DNA of 64,000 nt from Candidatus Ozemobacteraceae bacterium (GTDB taxonomy: Bacteria > Muiribacteriota > Ozemobacteria > Ozemobacterales > Ozemobacteraceae), in assembly GCA_035373905.1 (NCBI GenBank), contig DAOSOK010000005.1, forward strand, positions 1 to 64,000, read 5' to 3'. The position numbers were made by a program, and so were the translations under genes. The notes beneath the pieces are model-generated. The model had not been told where the DNA came from. It made no database searches and was given only the letters and a program-made list of their open reading frames with translations. Shown piece by piece: positions 34,912 to 42,672 of this stretch; the first letter of the stretch is position 1; each line of letters starts with the position of its first letter.

Positions 34912-36048
34912 TCAATGCAGCTTCGCCACGATCGCCGCCGCCAGGCGCCGCAGATGAGCGGCCGCGATCTCGGTCGACACGGCTTCCCGCTTCAACAGTT
35001 CGATCCAGACAGCCGCCGCCTGGGCGGGGAATCCCCGGAACTCGAGGCGGACGGCCGTCGAAACGGACACGTCGGCGTCCTCGAGGAAGGCGACGGTGAG
35101 GGCGGCTTCGCGCTTGTCCGGGCCGGTCAGCCTGACGTCCGCCTGGGAATCGCCGCCGAGGAGCCGGACGTCGGCTAGGGCCCAGGTGCCGGTCGAAACG
35201 CCGGGTTCGTCGGCAATGTCCCTGGACGTGAACGACTGAGGAACGCGCGATATCGTCAGGGTTTCGAGCCGGCCGAGCCGGTCGGTCAGGCGGGTGACGG
35301 GAAGGGCGATCGAGACCGTGCGCATGAGAGCCGATGAGGCGTCGAACTTCTCCTCGAGGGCAATTTTTGCTTCCAGAGCGGCATTTGCCTGTTCCCTTGC
35401 CGAAGCTCCCTCTTCGAAATCGATGATATCGGCACCTTTATTGAATTTGCCGCCCCTGGTGAGTCCGATGCGCTTTTGCACGTCCATGGCTTCCGACATG
35501 TCCGGAGCCGTAACGGGAGCCGGTGCCGGCATCACGACGGGCGTCGGGGGGGGAGGAGGAGCGGCCGGGCCGGAACCGGACGGTTCGGGCGCCGGGCGTA
35601 TCTCGGCCTTCGCCCGGAGCACCTTTTGAGGCGCAGCCTGGGCCATGTGCTGCATGTTCACGGCCCCGACCTGCTGCTGGTGGCGGGCTTCGAGGTCGAG
35701 GCCCTGCGGCATCTCCTCGAGCTTCGCCTGACTTGTACCCGATGCGAGGCCTTCGATGCTGTTCATCAGAACGGTGACCCTGGCGCCGGCCGGCAACGTA
35801 ACCTCGCTGTTCGTTCCGAAGTGGACGAGGTTCACGGTCGTATCGGCGCCGACGTCGAGACCGGTCTTCTCGGGAATCGTCTCGCCCAGCAACGGCGTCC
35901 AGGTTGCATCGTCGAGAGTGGCTGTGCAGACCTTGTTTCCATCGATTGCCGAGATCAGCGCGGCGTCCCCCGCCCACGCGGCGAACGAGCCTGCCGCCGC
36001 GGCGAACACGAAGATCCGGAGCGCGTGTCTGAAGGTGAAGGTTCTCAT
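34912..36048 (-). CDS. Exported FecR-domain-like protein
   Basis: A 378-residue protein. A signal peptide (basic start, hydrophobic core, A-W-A cleavage near residue 26) leads into a FecR-like beta domain (about 30-110: G-L-D-V-G-A-D-T-T-V-N-L-x-x, V-T-L-P-A-G-A-R-V). A Pro-rich linker (about 160-200) and a C-terminal domain with a helical segment follow. ATG 36048 is chosen because AGGAG precedes it and it begins the signal peptide. It overlaps the CHASE2 cyclase gene by 4 bases. FecR-like domains next to CHASE2 cyclases are a common pairing, so it probably acts as a periplasmic sensor or partner. Confidence 0.8.
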   Translation of the reverse strand: MRTFTFRHALRIFVFAAAAGSFAAWAGDAALISAIDGNKVCTATLDDATWTPLLGETIPEKTGLDVGADTTVNLVHFGTNSEVTLPAGARVTVLMNSIEGLASGTSQAKLEEMPQGLDLEARHQQQVGAVNMQHMAQAAPQKVLRAKAEIRPAPEPSGSGPAAPPPPPTPVVMPAPAPVTAPDMSEAMDVQKRIGLTRGGKFNKGADIIDFEEGASAREQANAALEAKIALEEKFDASSALMRTVSIALPVTRLTDRLGRLETLTISRVPQSFTSRDIADEPGVSTGTWALADVRLLGGDSQADVRLTGPDKREAALTVAFLEDADVSVSTAVRLEFRGFPAQAAAVWIELLKREAVSTEIAAAHLRRLAAAIVAKLH

Positions 36049-37946
36049 GATCGTTCTCCTCTGCCGTGAACCGGGTTGCTCCCGGCCCGCCCGATGAGGG
36101 CATACAGGCGAATCGACTGTTCCCGGCCGCGAATCGGCTTCTCTTCGAGGAAGCGCCATTCGAAGGCCCGGCCGGTCAGCTTGACGTGTGTCTCGCTTGC
36201 AATGATATCCGTTCCGTACTCCTTGTTCAAGCTTTCGAGCCGGGAAGCGGTGTTCACGGTGTCCCCGATCGCCGTGAACTCGGTTTTCCGAATCGAGCCG
36301 ATGTTGCCGACCAGGGCCGGTCCCCCGTGGAGCGCGATCCCGATCTTCAGGACAAACGGATCGACCAGCCGGCGGATTTCCTCAGTCCGGACGAACTCCC
36401 GCATCCCGAGGGCGGCGTCCGTCGCGCGGATGGCGTAGTCGGGCGTGTCGAGAGGCGCGTTGAAGAACGCCATCAGCCCGTCTCCGAGAAACTTGTCGAC
36501 CACGCCGTCGTGCCGGAGGATGATCTCGGTCAGCCCTTCGAAATACCGGTTCAGAAATTTCACGACCTGATCGGGAGACCTGTTTTCAGAAAACGTGGTG
36601 AAACCTCGGATGTCGGAGAACATGACACAGACCTCGCGGCGGGTTCCGCCGATGAACGAGTCGGGCGACTGCTGTAATATAGAAGATACGATAGAATCGT
36701 TCACGTATCTGCCGAACAGCTCGCGCACTTTCCGGCGGCCTTCCTCGGCGCGCCGGTACATCCAGAGGGCGGCGAGGGCGCTGCCGCCAATCAAGAGCAG
36801 CGTGGGGCGTGCGAAGGGAAGCAGATGGCCGGCCTTGAACGATTGGGTGACGAGGACGAACCAGGCGGGACTCCCGAGCAGGGTCAGCAGAAGGCCGCTC
36901 ATGAGGCTTCTTCCCCATGCCGCCGTCATGAGAAACAGCAGAACGGCAAGCGCCGTAGGCTCGAACCACACGGGAGGCTGCCGAAGAAAACGGCGATTGA
37001 CCAGGTTTTCGATGATGTTGCCGTGCAGTTCGATGCCTGACATCAGCCCCGCGGCCGTCATCTTGACGTCGGCGATCTCGATGACGCCGACCAGCAGCGT
37101 TTTGCCGGCGAAACGCGCAAGCCGTTCCGGGTGCTCGCGAACATCCGCCAGGACGTCCTTGAAGGATTCGATCGGGATCGTGCCCGCGGGGCCGGCGAAA
37201 TCGATCAGGGCCTCGCGCTCACCGTCCGCATCGGCGAGCGGATGTCCGGCGGCGGTGGGAGTACCGTCCCCGGCGACGGCGAACAGGCCCGGCCGACTGA
37301 GACTGGCGACGACGAGGTCGATCGAGGGCAGCAGACGGTTCGTCGAGGGCTCGCGCCCGTACAGGACGGCGGACCGAATCGAGCGGTCGGGGTCGGTCGA
37401 GACGTTGAAGAAACCGACCTGGCCGAAGGGGACGGAACGAAGCAGAGCGTCCTCGATCGTCAGCGGCTGTCCCTTTTCCCAGGTGTACCCGAGCACGATG
37501 CGCAGTCCCGCCCGGCCTGCGGTCAGGACGGCTTCGCGGAGGGGCTGGTCGAGGCTGAACTGACGTAATATATTGGATGGTATTTCAAAGCCGCGGTCGG
37601 CGAAAAAACGGCCGATATACTCTCGCAGAGCAAGGTCCGATCCGGCTTTGAAGACGATGTCGAGCAGGACGGTCGAGGCCGACGCCTGGGCAATACCCTT
37701 GAGGAACTCAGCATACAGGGGGTTCCAGAGGTAGCCCGGGCGCTCGGCGGCGCGCACCGAGGCGTCGTCGATGCCGACGATGACCAGGTCGGACAGGGGC
37801 GCCCGCGGGCCGCGCCAGGCGAACCGCCGGTCGATGCTCCAGCGTTCCAGGTCGGCTACGGGGGGCAGCCACAGCAGGGCGGCGGCGAGGACGCAGAACA
37901 TCAGCGCCAGCGTAGTCCGTGAAAGGGTCTGCATCGTCATCTCCAT
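36045..37946 (-). CDS. CHASE2-domain adenylate/guanylate cyclase
   Basis: A 633-residue inner-membrane signalling enzyme: an N-terminal membrane segment (about 10-28), a periplasmic CHASE2 sensor (V-I-V-G-I-D-D-A-S to about 330), three closely spaced transmembrane helices (about 335-410) and a cytoplasmic class III cyclase domain. The cyclase keeps both metal Asp residues (F-S-D-I-R-G-F, G-D-G), the purine-selecting Lys (D-K-F-L-G-D) and G-D-T-V-N-T-A-S-R-L, so it should be active and cAMP-type. ATG 37934 is an alternative start, with GGAG better placed. It leads the cyclase/FecR/cyclase unit. Confidence 0.9.
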   Translation of the reverse strand: MEMTMQTLSRTTLALMFCVLAAALLWLPPVADLERWSIDRRFAWRGPRAPLSDLVIVGIDDASVRAAERPGYLWNPLYAEFLKGIAQASASTVLLDIVFKAGSDLALREYIGRFFADRGFEIPSNILRQFSLDQPLREAVLTAGRAGLRIVLGYTWEKGQPLTIEDALLRSVPFGQVGFFNVSTDPDRSIRSAVLYGREPSTNRLLPSIDLVVASLSRPGLFAVAGDGTPTAAGHPLADADGEREALIDFAGPAGTIPIESFKDVLADVREHPERLARFAGKTLLVGVIEIADVKMTAAGLMSGIELHGNIIENLVNRRFLRQPPVWFEPTALAVLLFLMTAAWGRSLMSGLLLTLLGSPAWFVLVTQSFKAGHLLPFARPTLLLIGGSALAALWMYRRAEEGRRKVRELFGRYVNDSIVSSILQQSPDSFIGGTRREVCVMFSDIRGFTTFSENRSPDQVVKFLNRYFEGLTEIILRHDGVVDKFLGDGLMAFFNAPLDTPDYAIRATDAALGMREFVRTEEIRRLVDPFVLKIGIALHGGPALVGNIGSIRKTEFTAIGDTVNTASRLESLNKEYGTDIIASETHVKLTGRAFEWRFLEEKPIRGREQSIRLYALIGRAGSNPVHGRGERS

Positions 37947-38090
37947 GGGTGATTGCGTGTGAATAAGCGTATCACACGCTCATCCGCCTCGCCATGTTTC
38001 TGTAGAAACGGGTTTTCAAGCCCGCCCGACCTTCTGCCATGGCTCTATTTCCAGACTTCATGTGGAATTTCGTGCAGGATTGCGGCGGTG

Positions 38091-38099
38091 TGCTATCAT
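38091..38099 (+). promoter_or_regulatory. Possible extended -10 promoter
   Basis: TGC-TATCAT (38091-38099) is an extended -10 element 55 bases ahead of the first gene of the dehydrogenase operon. No good -35 box is seen, which is usual for this promoter type. Confidence 0.45.
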
Positions 38100-38154
38100 G
38101 GCGGCGGTCGCCGTTGCATTTCACGCCGAAACGGGCGGCCAAGGAGGAACAGGA

Positions 38155-38469
38155 ATGAGCCTGCGAATAGACGATCACCCCATTCTGTCATTCAAGAAGG
38201 GGAAAAAGGTATCGTTCACGTTCGAGGGAAAGAAGATGGAAGGGTTCGAAGGCGAGCCGATCGCCGCGGCCCTGCACGCAGCCGGCGTCCGGCTGCTTCG
38301 GCACAGCCCGCACAAACACCGGCCGCGCGGATTCTTCTGCGCGATCGGCCGTTGCTCGAGCTGCATGATGGAAGTCGACGGCGAAGTGAACGTCATGACC
38401 TGTATCACGCCGTTGAAGGAAGGCATGGTCGTGAACCGCCAGGAAGGCCACGGGGTGATCAAGCCATGA
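38155..38469 (+). CDS. (2Fe-2S)-binding subunit of flavin dehydrogenase complex
   Basis: A 104-residue [2Fe-2S] protein of the type that makes the N-terminal part of sarcosine oxidase alpha and the HcnA/opine-oxidase small subunit. Ligand cysteines are C-x4-C-x2-C (F-C-A-I-G-R-C-S-S-C) and a later M-T-C. It carries electrons from the flavin subunits. ATG 38155 is used because AAGGAGGAACAGGA precedes it; the longer frame has no support. It overlaps the next gene by 4 bases and heads a five-gene operon (38155-41560). Confidence 0.88.
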   Translation: MSLRIDDHPILSFKKGKKVSFTFEGKKMEGFEGEPIAAALHAAGVRLLRHSPHKHRPRGFFCAIGRCSSCMMEVDGEVNVMTCITPLKEGMVVNRQEGHGVIKP

Positions 38470-39563
38470 GCAGAAAGACGGAAATCCTGGTCGTCGGCGG
38501 CGGACCCGCCGGCCTTTCCGCCGCGATCGTCGCGGCCCAGCTCGGTTCGAAGGTGCTGCTCGTGGACGACAACCCGAACCTGGGCGGCCAGCTCGTGAAG
38601 CAGACCCACCGGTTCTTCGGCAGCAGTGCGCGCGACGCGGGCATCCGCGGCTTCACGATCGCCGAGGAGCTTCTGAAACAGGCGGCCGAGCTGAAAAAGA
38701 ACCTCACGATTCTGCTCAACACTTCCGTCGTCGGCTTCTACGGCGACACCGAAGCCGGCATTCTCTCGCCGGAACGGTATGAGAAAGTCACGTTCGAGCG
38801 CGTCATCGTCTGCACGGGCGCCGTCGAGAACAGCCTGAACTTCGAGAACAATGACCTGCCCGGCGTCTACGGTGCTGGCGCGGTCCAGACACTGATGAAC
38901 GTTCACGGAATCAGGCCCGGCAACAAGATCCTGATGGTCGGCTCCGGCAACATCGGCCTGATCGTGAGCTACCAGCTGATGCAGGCCGGCGTCCAGGTCG
39001 TGGGCCTCGTCGAGGCGATGCAAACGATCGGCGGCTACCTCGTGCATGCCAGCAAAATTCGCCGTCTTGGCGTGCCGATCTACACCGGCCACACCATCGT
39101 CAGCGCCCTCGGGACCGAGGGCGTCACCGGGGCGCGGCTGTGCCGCGTCGACGAAAAGTTCCAGATGGTTCCCAACACCCAGTTCGACGTCGAGTGCGAC
39201 TGCATCTGTCTCGCGGTCGGTCTTTCGCCGCTGATCGAGCTGTTTCAGCAGGCCGACTGCAAGATGGTTCACGTCGGCGAGCTGGGCGGCCTCGTTCCGC
39301 TGCATGACGTCAACATGCGCACCACGAACCCCCACGTCTACGTCGCGGGCGACGCTTCGGGCATCGAGGAAGCCACGACGGCGATCCTGGGCGGCCGCAT
39401 CGCCGGCGCGCGCGCGACCGAGAGCGTTCGCGGCGAGAGCGCCGAAGCGGTGAAAGTCGTTTCCGACGCGCTTTCTGAACTGCGGACGCTGCGGTCCGGC
39501 TCGACCGGCGAGCGCATCCGCTGGGGCCGCGAGAAGATCGAGAAGGAGATTGCGGCATGCTGA
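38466..39563 (+). CDS. FAD/NAD(P)-binding oxidoreductase subunit (HcnB/proline-dehydrogenase alpha-like)
   Basis: A 365-residue two-dinucleotide-fold flavoprotein. The FAD site is V-V-G-G-G-P-A-G-L-S-A-A near the start, the second Rossmann motif is M-V-G-S-G-N-I-G (about 158), and the C-terminal FAD clamp is V-A-G-D-A-S-G-I-E-E-A (about 300). It resembles the pyridine-nucleotide-linked subunit of dye-linked proline, opine and cyanide-forming dehydrogenases. The frame is open far upstream to 37953, but ATG 38466 is coupled to the preceding stop (ATGA) and starts the conserved FAD motif. It overlaps the ferredoxin gene downstream by 7 bases. Confidence 0.9.
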   Translation: MSRKTEILVVGGGPAGLSAAIVAAQLGSKVLLVDDNPNLGGQLVKQTHRFFGSSARDAGIRGFTIAEELLKQAAELKKNLTILLNTSVVGFYGDTEAGILSPERYEKVTFERVIVCTGAVENSLNFENNDLPGVYGAGAVQTLMNVHGIRPGNKILMVGSGNIGLIVSYQLMQAGVQVVGLVEAMQTIGGYLVHASKIRRLGVPIYTGHTIVSALGTEGVTGARLCRVDEKFQMVPNTQFDVECDCICLAVGLSPLIELFQQADCKMVHVGELGGLVPLHDVNMRTTNPHVYVAGDASGIEEATTAILGGRIAGARATESVRGESAEAVKVVSDALSELRTLRSGSTGERIRWGREKIEKEIAAC

Positions 39564-40042
39564 TCAACGATGGAATCATCACCCGAGAAGAACTCGCGAC
39601 CGTCCTTCCGACCGACGAGCGGTTCAAGAAGGGACCTGTGGCGATCATCGAGTGCCTGCAGGATATCCCGTGCGACCCGTGCGTTTCCTCCTGCCCGTCC
39701 AAGGCGATTTCGATGAAGGCCGGCATCACCGATCGCCCGACGCTCGATGCGGCGCGCTGCATCGGCTGCGGCCTCTGCGTGCCGCGCTGTCCCGGTCTGG
39801 CGATCTTCGTTCTCGACATGACCCACGCCCAGCGCTCGGCCGCCCTTTCGCTGCCCTACGAGATGCAGCCCGTGCCGAAGGTCGGCCAGGTGGTCAAGGG
39901 CCTCGACCGAACCGGGAAGCCGGTGTGCGAGGCGAAGGTGCTCAAGGTGCTGTCGGCGAAGAAGTTCGACAGGACGCATGTCGTGACCATCGAGATCCCG
40001 AAAGACCGCGCGCTCGATGTGCGCGCGATCAGGGTGGCGTGA
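39557..40042 (+). CDS. 4Fe-4S ferredoxin-type subunit
   Basis: A 161-residue iron-sulfur protein with two cluster motifs: C-x5-C-x2-C-x3-C-P (about residues 35-48) and C-I-G-C-G-L-C-V-P-R-C-P (about 72-83). The C-terminal 65 residues form a small beta-rich domain with no cysteine role recognised. As a separate gene in an operon with two flavoproteins and two other iron-sulfur proteins, it probably relays electrons within the complex. Cytoplasmic; no signal peptide. Confidence 0.88.
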   Translation: MLINDGIITREELATVLPTDERFKKGPVAIIECLQDIPCDPCVSSCPSKAISMKAGITDRPTLDAARCIGCGLCVPRCPGLAIFVLDMTHAQRSAALSLPYEMQPVPKVGQVVKGLDRTGKPVCEAKVLKVLSAKKFDRTHVVTIEIPKDRALDVRAIRVA

Positions 40043-40058
40043 GGAAGGAGACCGGACG

Positions 40059-40418
40059 ATGAAGATCGTTTGCCGTTGCCAGGACATCACCGAGGAGGAA
40101 GTGATCGCCGCCATCCGCCAGGGTGCCACGACGATCGACGAGATCAAGCGCCTGGTGCGCGCCGGGATGGGGCCCTGCCAGGGCCGCACCTGCCGCCGCC
40201 TGGTGTCGCAGATCATCAGCCGCGAGCTGAAGAAGCCCGCCGGCGAGATCTACCCGCCGACCTTCCGGCCGCCGAACCGGCCGGTGCCGTTCAAGCTGAT
40301 CATGAACGAGTATGCGGAACAGCTCGAAGCCGAGAAGAAGGCCGCCGAGAAAGCGGCCGAAAAGGCCGCGAAGATCGCCGCGAAGAAAACCGCCCCGAAG
40401 GGAGGGAAGAAGGCATGA
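40059..40418 (+). CDS. BFD-like (2Fe-2S)-binding subunit
   Basis: A 119-residue protein. The first 55 residues are a BFD-like [2Fe-2S] domain: I-V-C-R-C-Q-D, then G-P-C-Q-G-R-T-C, giving C-x-C...C-x4-C. The tail is a Lys/Ala-rich helix (about 90-119), which looks disordered or nucleic-acid-like but is low-complexity. ATG 40059 follows AGGAAGGAG. In dye-linked proline dehydrogenase and related complexes a BFD-like protein sits between the two flavoproteins, which fits this gene order. Overlaps the next gene by 4 bases. Confidence 0.85.
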   Translation: MKIVCRCQDITEEEVIAAIRQGATTIDEIKRLVRAGMGPCQGRTCRRLVSQIISRELKKPAGEIYPPTFRPPNRPVPFKLIMNEYAEQLEAEKKAAEKAAEKAAKIAAKKTAPKGGKKA

Positions 40419-41560
40419 AGACTTCCTTCGACGCGATTATTATAGGCGGTGGTATACTTGGTGTCAGCACCGCGTATGAGCTGGCGAAAGCCGGCATGAA
40501 GAACATCTGCGTGATCGAGCGGCGGTATCTCGCCAGCGGCTCGACCGGCCGGTGCGGCGGCGGGTTTCGCCAGCAGTGGAGCACCGAGGCGAACACGCGG
40601 CTTGCCATCAGGTCGGTGAGGCGCCTCGAGCACATCGAGGAGGAGCTGGGCTACAAGACCGAGTTCTTCCAGGGCGGCTACCTGATTCTCTCGCACAGCG
40701 CCGAAGAAACGGCCCAGTTCGAGAAGAACGTCGCAATGCAGCGGCGGCTCGGCCTCGACGTGAAGATCGTCGACCGGGCCGATGCGAAGAAGATCAACCC
40801 CTATCTCGACGTCGACCGGATCGAGTGCGCGACCTGGTGCCCGACGGACGGCCACATCAGCCCGTTCCTGCTGACCCAAGCCTACGCCAACGCCGCGCGG
40901 CGGCTGGGCGCCGAGATCCATCTCTGGACGAACGTGACGGGCCTGATGAAGAAGAGCAACGTGTTCTTCGTCATGACCGACAAGGGAATCACCTACGAGA
41001 CGCCGATCCTGTTCAACTGCGCCGGCAGCTTCTCTCGCACGATCGGGCAGATGCTCAACGTCGAGATTCCGGTCGATCCGTACCGGCATGAGATCCTCGT
41101 GACCGAGCCGGTCGAGAAGCTCTGGAACCCGATGATCATCGACTTCGGCATCGGTCTCTACGCACGCCAGGAGCACAGCGGCGGCGTCGTGATGGGCATG
41201 GGCGATCCGAACGAGCCGGTCGGCACCTTCGTCGGCAGCTCGATGCACTTCATGTTCGAGATGAGCCGCCGGTTCACGCTGCTGTTCCCGAAACTCGCGG
41301 GGCTGCGCATCGTGCGCCAGTGGGCCGGCCTGTACGAAATGACTGCCGACGCCCAGCCGGTCCTCGGCCCCGTCGACGAGGTCGAGAACTTCTACCAGGC
41401 CAACGGCTTCTCGGGCCACGGCCTGATGCTGGCCCCGGCCGTTTCCGAGCTTCTCGCCGAGCAGGTCACCACGGGGAAGACCTCCCTCCCGATCGACGAC
41501 CTGCACGTTCGCCGCTTCCGCGGCAAGCGCGAGTTCCACCGCGAAAAATCCGTCGTCTGA
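40415..41560 (+). CDS. DAO-family FAD-dependent dehydrogenase (catalytic subunit)
   Basis: A 381-residue D-amino-acid-oxidase-fold flavoprotein. FAD binding is shown by I-I-G-G-G-I-L-G-V-S-T-A near the start and a later R-x-W-A-G-L-Y-E-M-T-A-D pattern with G-x-N-G-F-S-G-H-G-L-M-L-A-P, the usual family signature. It would oxidise an amine such as proline, hydroxyproline, sarcosine or a D-amino acid; the substrate cannot be told from sequence. It is the last gene of a five-gene operon, coupled to the BFD gene by ATGA and followed by a terminator. The frame is open upstream to 40070, but that part is a shadow. Confidence 0.9.
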   Translation: MKTSFDAIIIGGGILGVSTAYELAKAGMKNICVIERRYLASGSTGRCGGGFRQQWSTEANTRLAIRSVRRLEHIEEELGYKTEFFQGGYLILSHSAEETAQFEKNVAMQRRLGLDVKIVDRADAKKINPYLDVDRIECATWCPTDGHISPFLLTQAYANAARRLGAEIHLWTNVTGLMKKSNVFFVMTDKGITYETPILFNCAGSFSRTIGQMLNVEIPVDPYRHEILVTEPVEKLWNPMIIDFGIGLYARQEHSGGVVMGMGDPNEPVGTFVGSSMHFMFEMSRRFTLLFPKLAGLRIVRQWAGLYEMTADAQPVLGPVDEVENFYQANGFSGHGLMLAPAVSELLAEQVTTGKTSLPIDDLHVRRFRGKREFHREKSVV

Positions 41561-41578
41561 CGCCGGGTCCGAAAACGA

Positions 41579-41611
41579 AATCCCGCCCCCATCGTAGGGG
41601 CGGGATTTTTG
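41579..41611 (+). terminator. Intrinsic terminator after the dehydrogenase operon
   Basis: AATCCCGCCCC (41579-41589) and GGGGCGGGATT (41597-41607) form an 11-base stem with a 7-base loop, followed by TTTT. It closes the five-gene operon. Confidence 0.9.
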
Positions 41612-41648
41612 TCCGTGTCTGGAAAAAAAGAATCTCGTGTCTGCTGCC

Positions 41649-42056
41649 TCAGGGCTTGTAGAACTCGAACCGGTGGCCTTTTCCGTCGAGCAGAATGAGC
41701 GCCACGCCCCAGTCGCCTTCGGCGGGATACCAGAGCAGCTTGACGTCGTGATCCTTGTAGTCGAACTTTTTCAGCCTCGTGAGAAAGATGCCGCGAACCG
41801 AGTCGGATGCGAATCGATCACCGTCCGACAGGAAGGGAAAACGGTTGCGGATGTCCGTTTCCTGCACGCCACGGATCAGGAAACTGCGGTGGGCATCGTG
41901 AATGATATGCTGCTCGAAGATTGGCAACGTGCATGGTTTGCCGGAAATATCCCAGAAAAGGTAATCGGGGTTCGTTAATTTATATGGTCCAAAATAGAAA
42001 AAGGCCGCGAATGCCACGATGCCGATGCAGATTGCCGTCAGAAAATACTTTTTCAT
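41649..42056 (-). CDS. Membrane-anchored hypothetical protein
   Basis: A 135-residue protein with an N-terminal hydrophobic segment (about 5-22) that may be a signal peptide or anchor, followed by a mainly beta-looking domain of about 110 residues. No known motif. It is the last gene before the dehydrogenase terminator on the minus strand and follows the YqaA-like gene by 73 bases. Export is likely; the function is unknown. Confidence 0.65.
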   Translation of the reverse strand: MKKYFLTAICIGIVAFAAFFYFGPYKLTNPDYLFWDISGKPCTLPIFEQHIIHDAHRSFLIRGVQETDIRNRFPFLSDGDRFASDSVRGIFLTRLKKFDYKDHDVKLLWYPAEGDWGVALILLDGKGHRFEFYKP

Positions 42057-42129
42057 GTCTTCCTCTTTCGGCAGAAACGCCGGTTTCCATGAGCCGTTTG
42101 ACCGAAAGATCCCGCGTTCGGAAGGCGGA

Positions 42130-42672
42130 TCAGCTGATCGAGCCGATCCATCCGACGAGAAGAAAGCGCGGAATGCGGCAGGCGAGGCTGGTGAGGAAGA
42201 TGATGACGGGTGAAAGCCGGAGAATGCCGGCGATCCAGCAGGTGGCGCTGTAGGGAACGGGGGTGACCGCGCCGACCACGACGATCATGCAGCCGTATCG
42301 CCGGAAAATACGGCATCCGGCGCGCAGCAGGTCGTTGCCGAACCAGCGCCGGAACCGCCAGGGGCCGACCCTGCGTCCGATGGCCCAGCCCAGCAGGCCG
42401 CCGCAGGCGCTGGCCACCCCTGCCACGAGCGCGACCTGGAGCGGCCGCTCGCCGCCGAACGCCGAGCCGAAGACGAACACGTCGGGCGGGACCGGCTGGA
42501 TGATGCCGTCCGCGAGAACGGTGAGAAGGAACAGGGCCGGGTCGCCCCAGACGTTCACGAGATAGGTTGCGAACGCTTTCAGGTCATCGTGAAAATGCCC
42601 GAATACCCAGAACCCGGCGATGAGACCGGCAGCCAGGAGCCATCGGGAATGGGGGATGCGCAATGGTTTCAT
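42130..42672 (-). CDS. YqaA/SNARE-associated family membrane protein
   Basis: A 180-residue membrane protein with about four hydrophobic segments. The central G-D-P-A-L-F-L-L-T, then P-V-P-P-D-V and G-A-V-T-P-V-P-Y-S pattern is that of small DedA/YqaA-type membrane proteins. ATG 42672 overlaps the upstream gene's stop by 4 bases; the frame upstream of it, open to 43914, is a shadow of the next gene. DedA-like proteins are linked to lipid recycling, but no function is established for this one. Confidence 0.8.
   Translation of the reverse strand: MKPLRIPHSRWLLAAGLIAGFWVFGHFHDDLKAFATYLVNVWGDPALFLLTVLADGIIQPVPPDVFVFGSAFGGERPLQVALVAGVASACGGLLGWAIGRRVGPWRFRRWFGNDLLRAGCRIFRRYGCMIVVVGAVTPVPYSATCWIAGILRLSPVIIFLTSLACRIPRFLLVGWIGSIS

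Noticed and set aside
37953..38465. Upstream extension of the FAD oxidoreductase frame
   Set aside because: It overlaps the 2Fe-2S gene out of frame. The coupled ATG at 38466 starts the conserved FAD motif.
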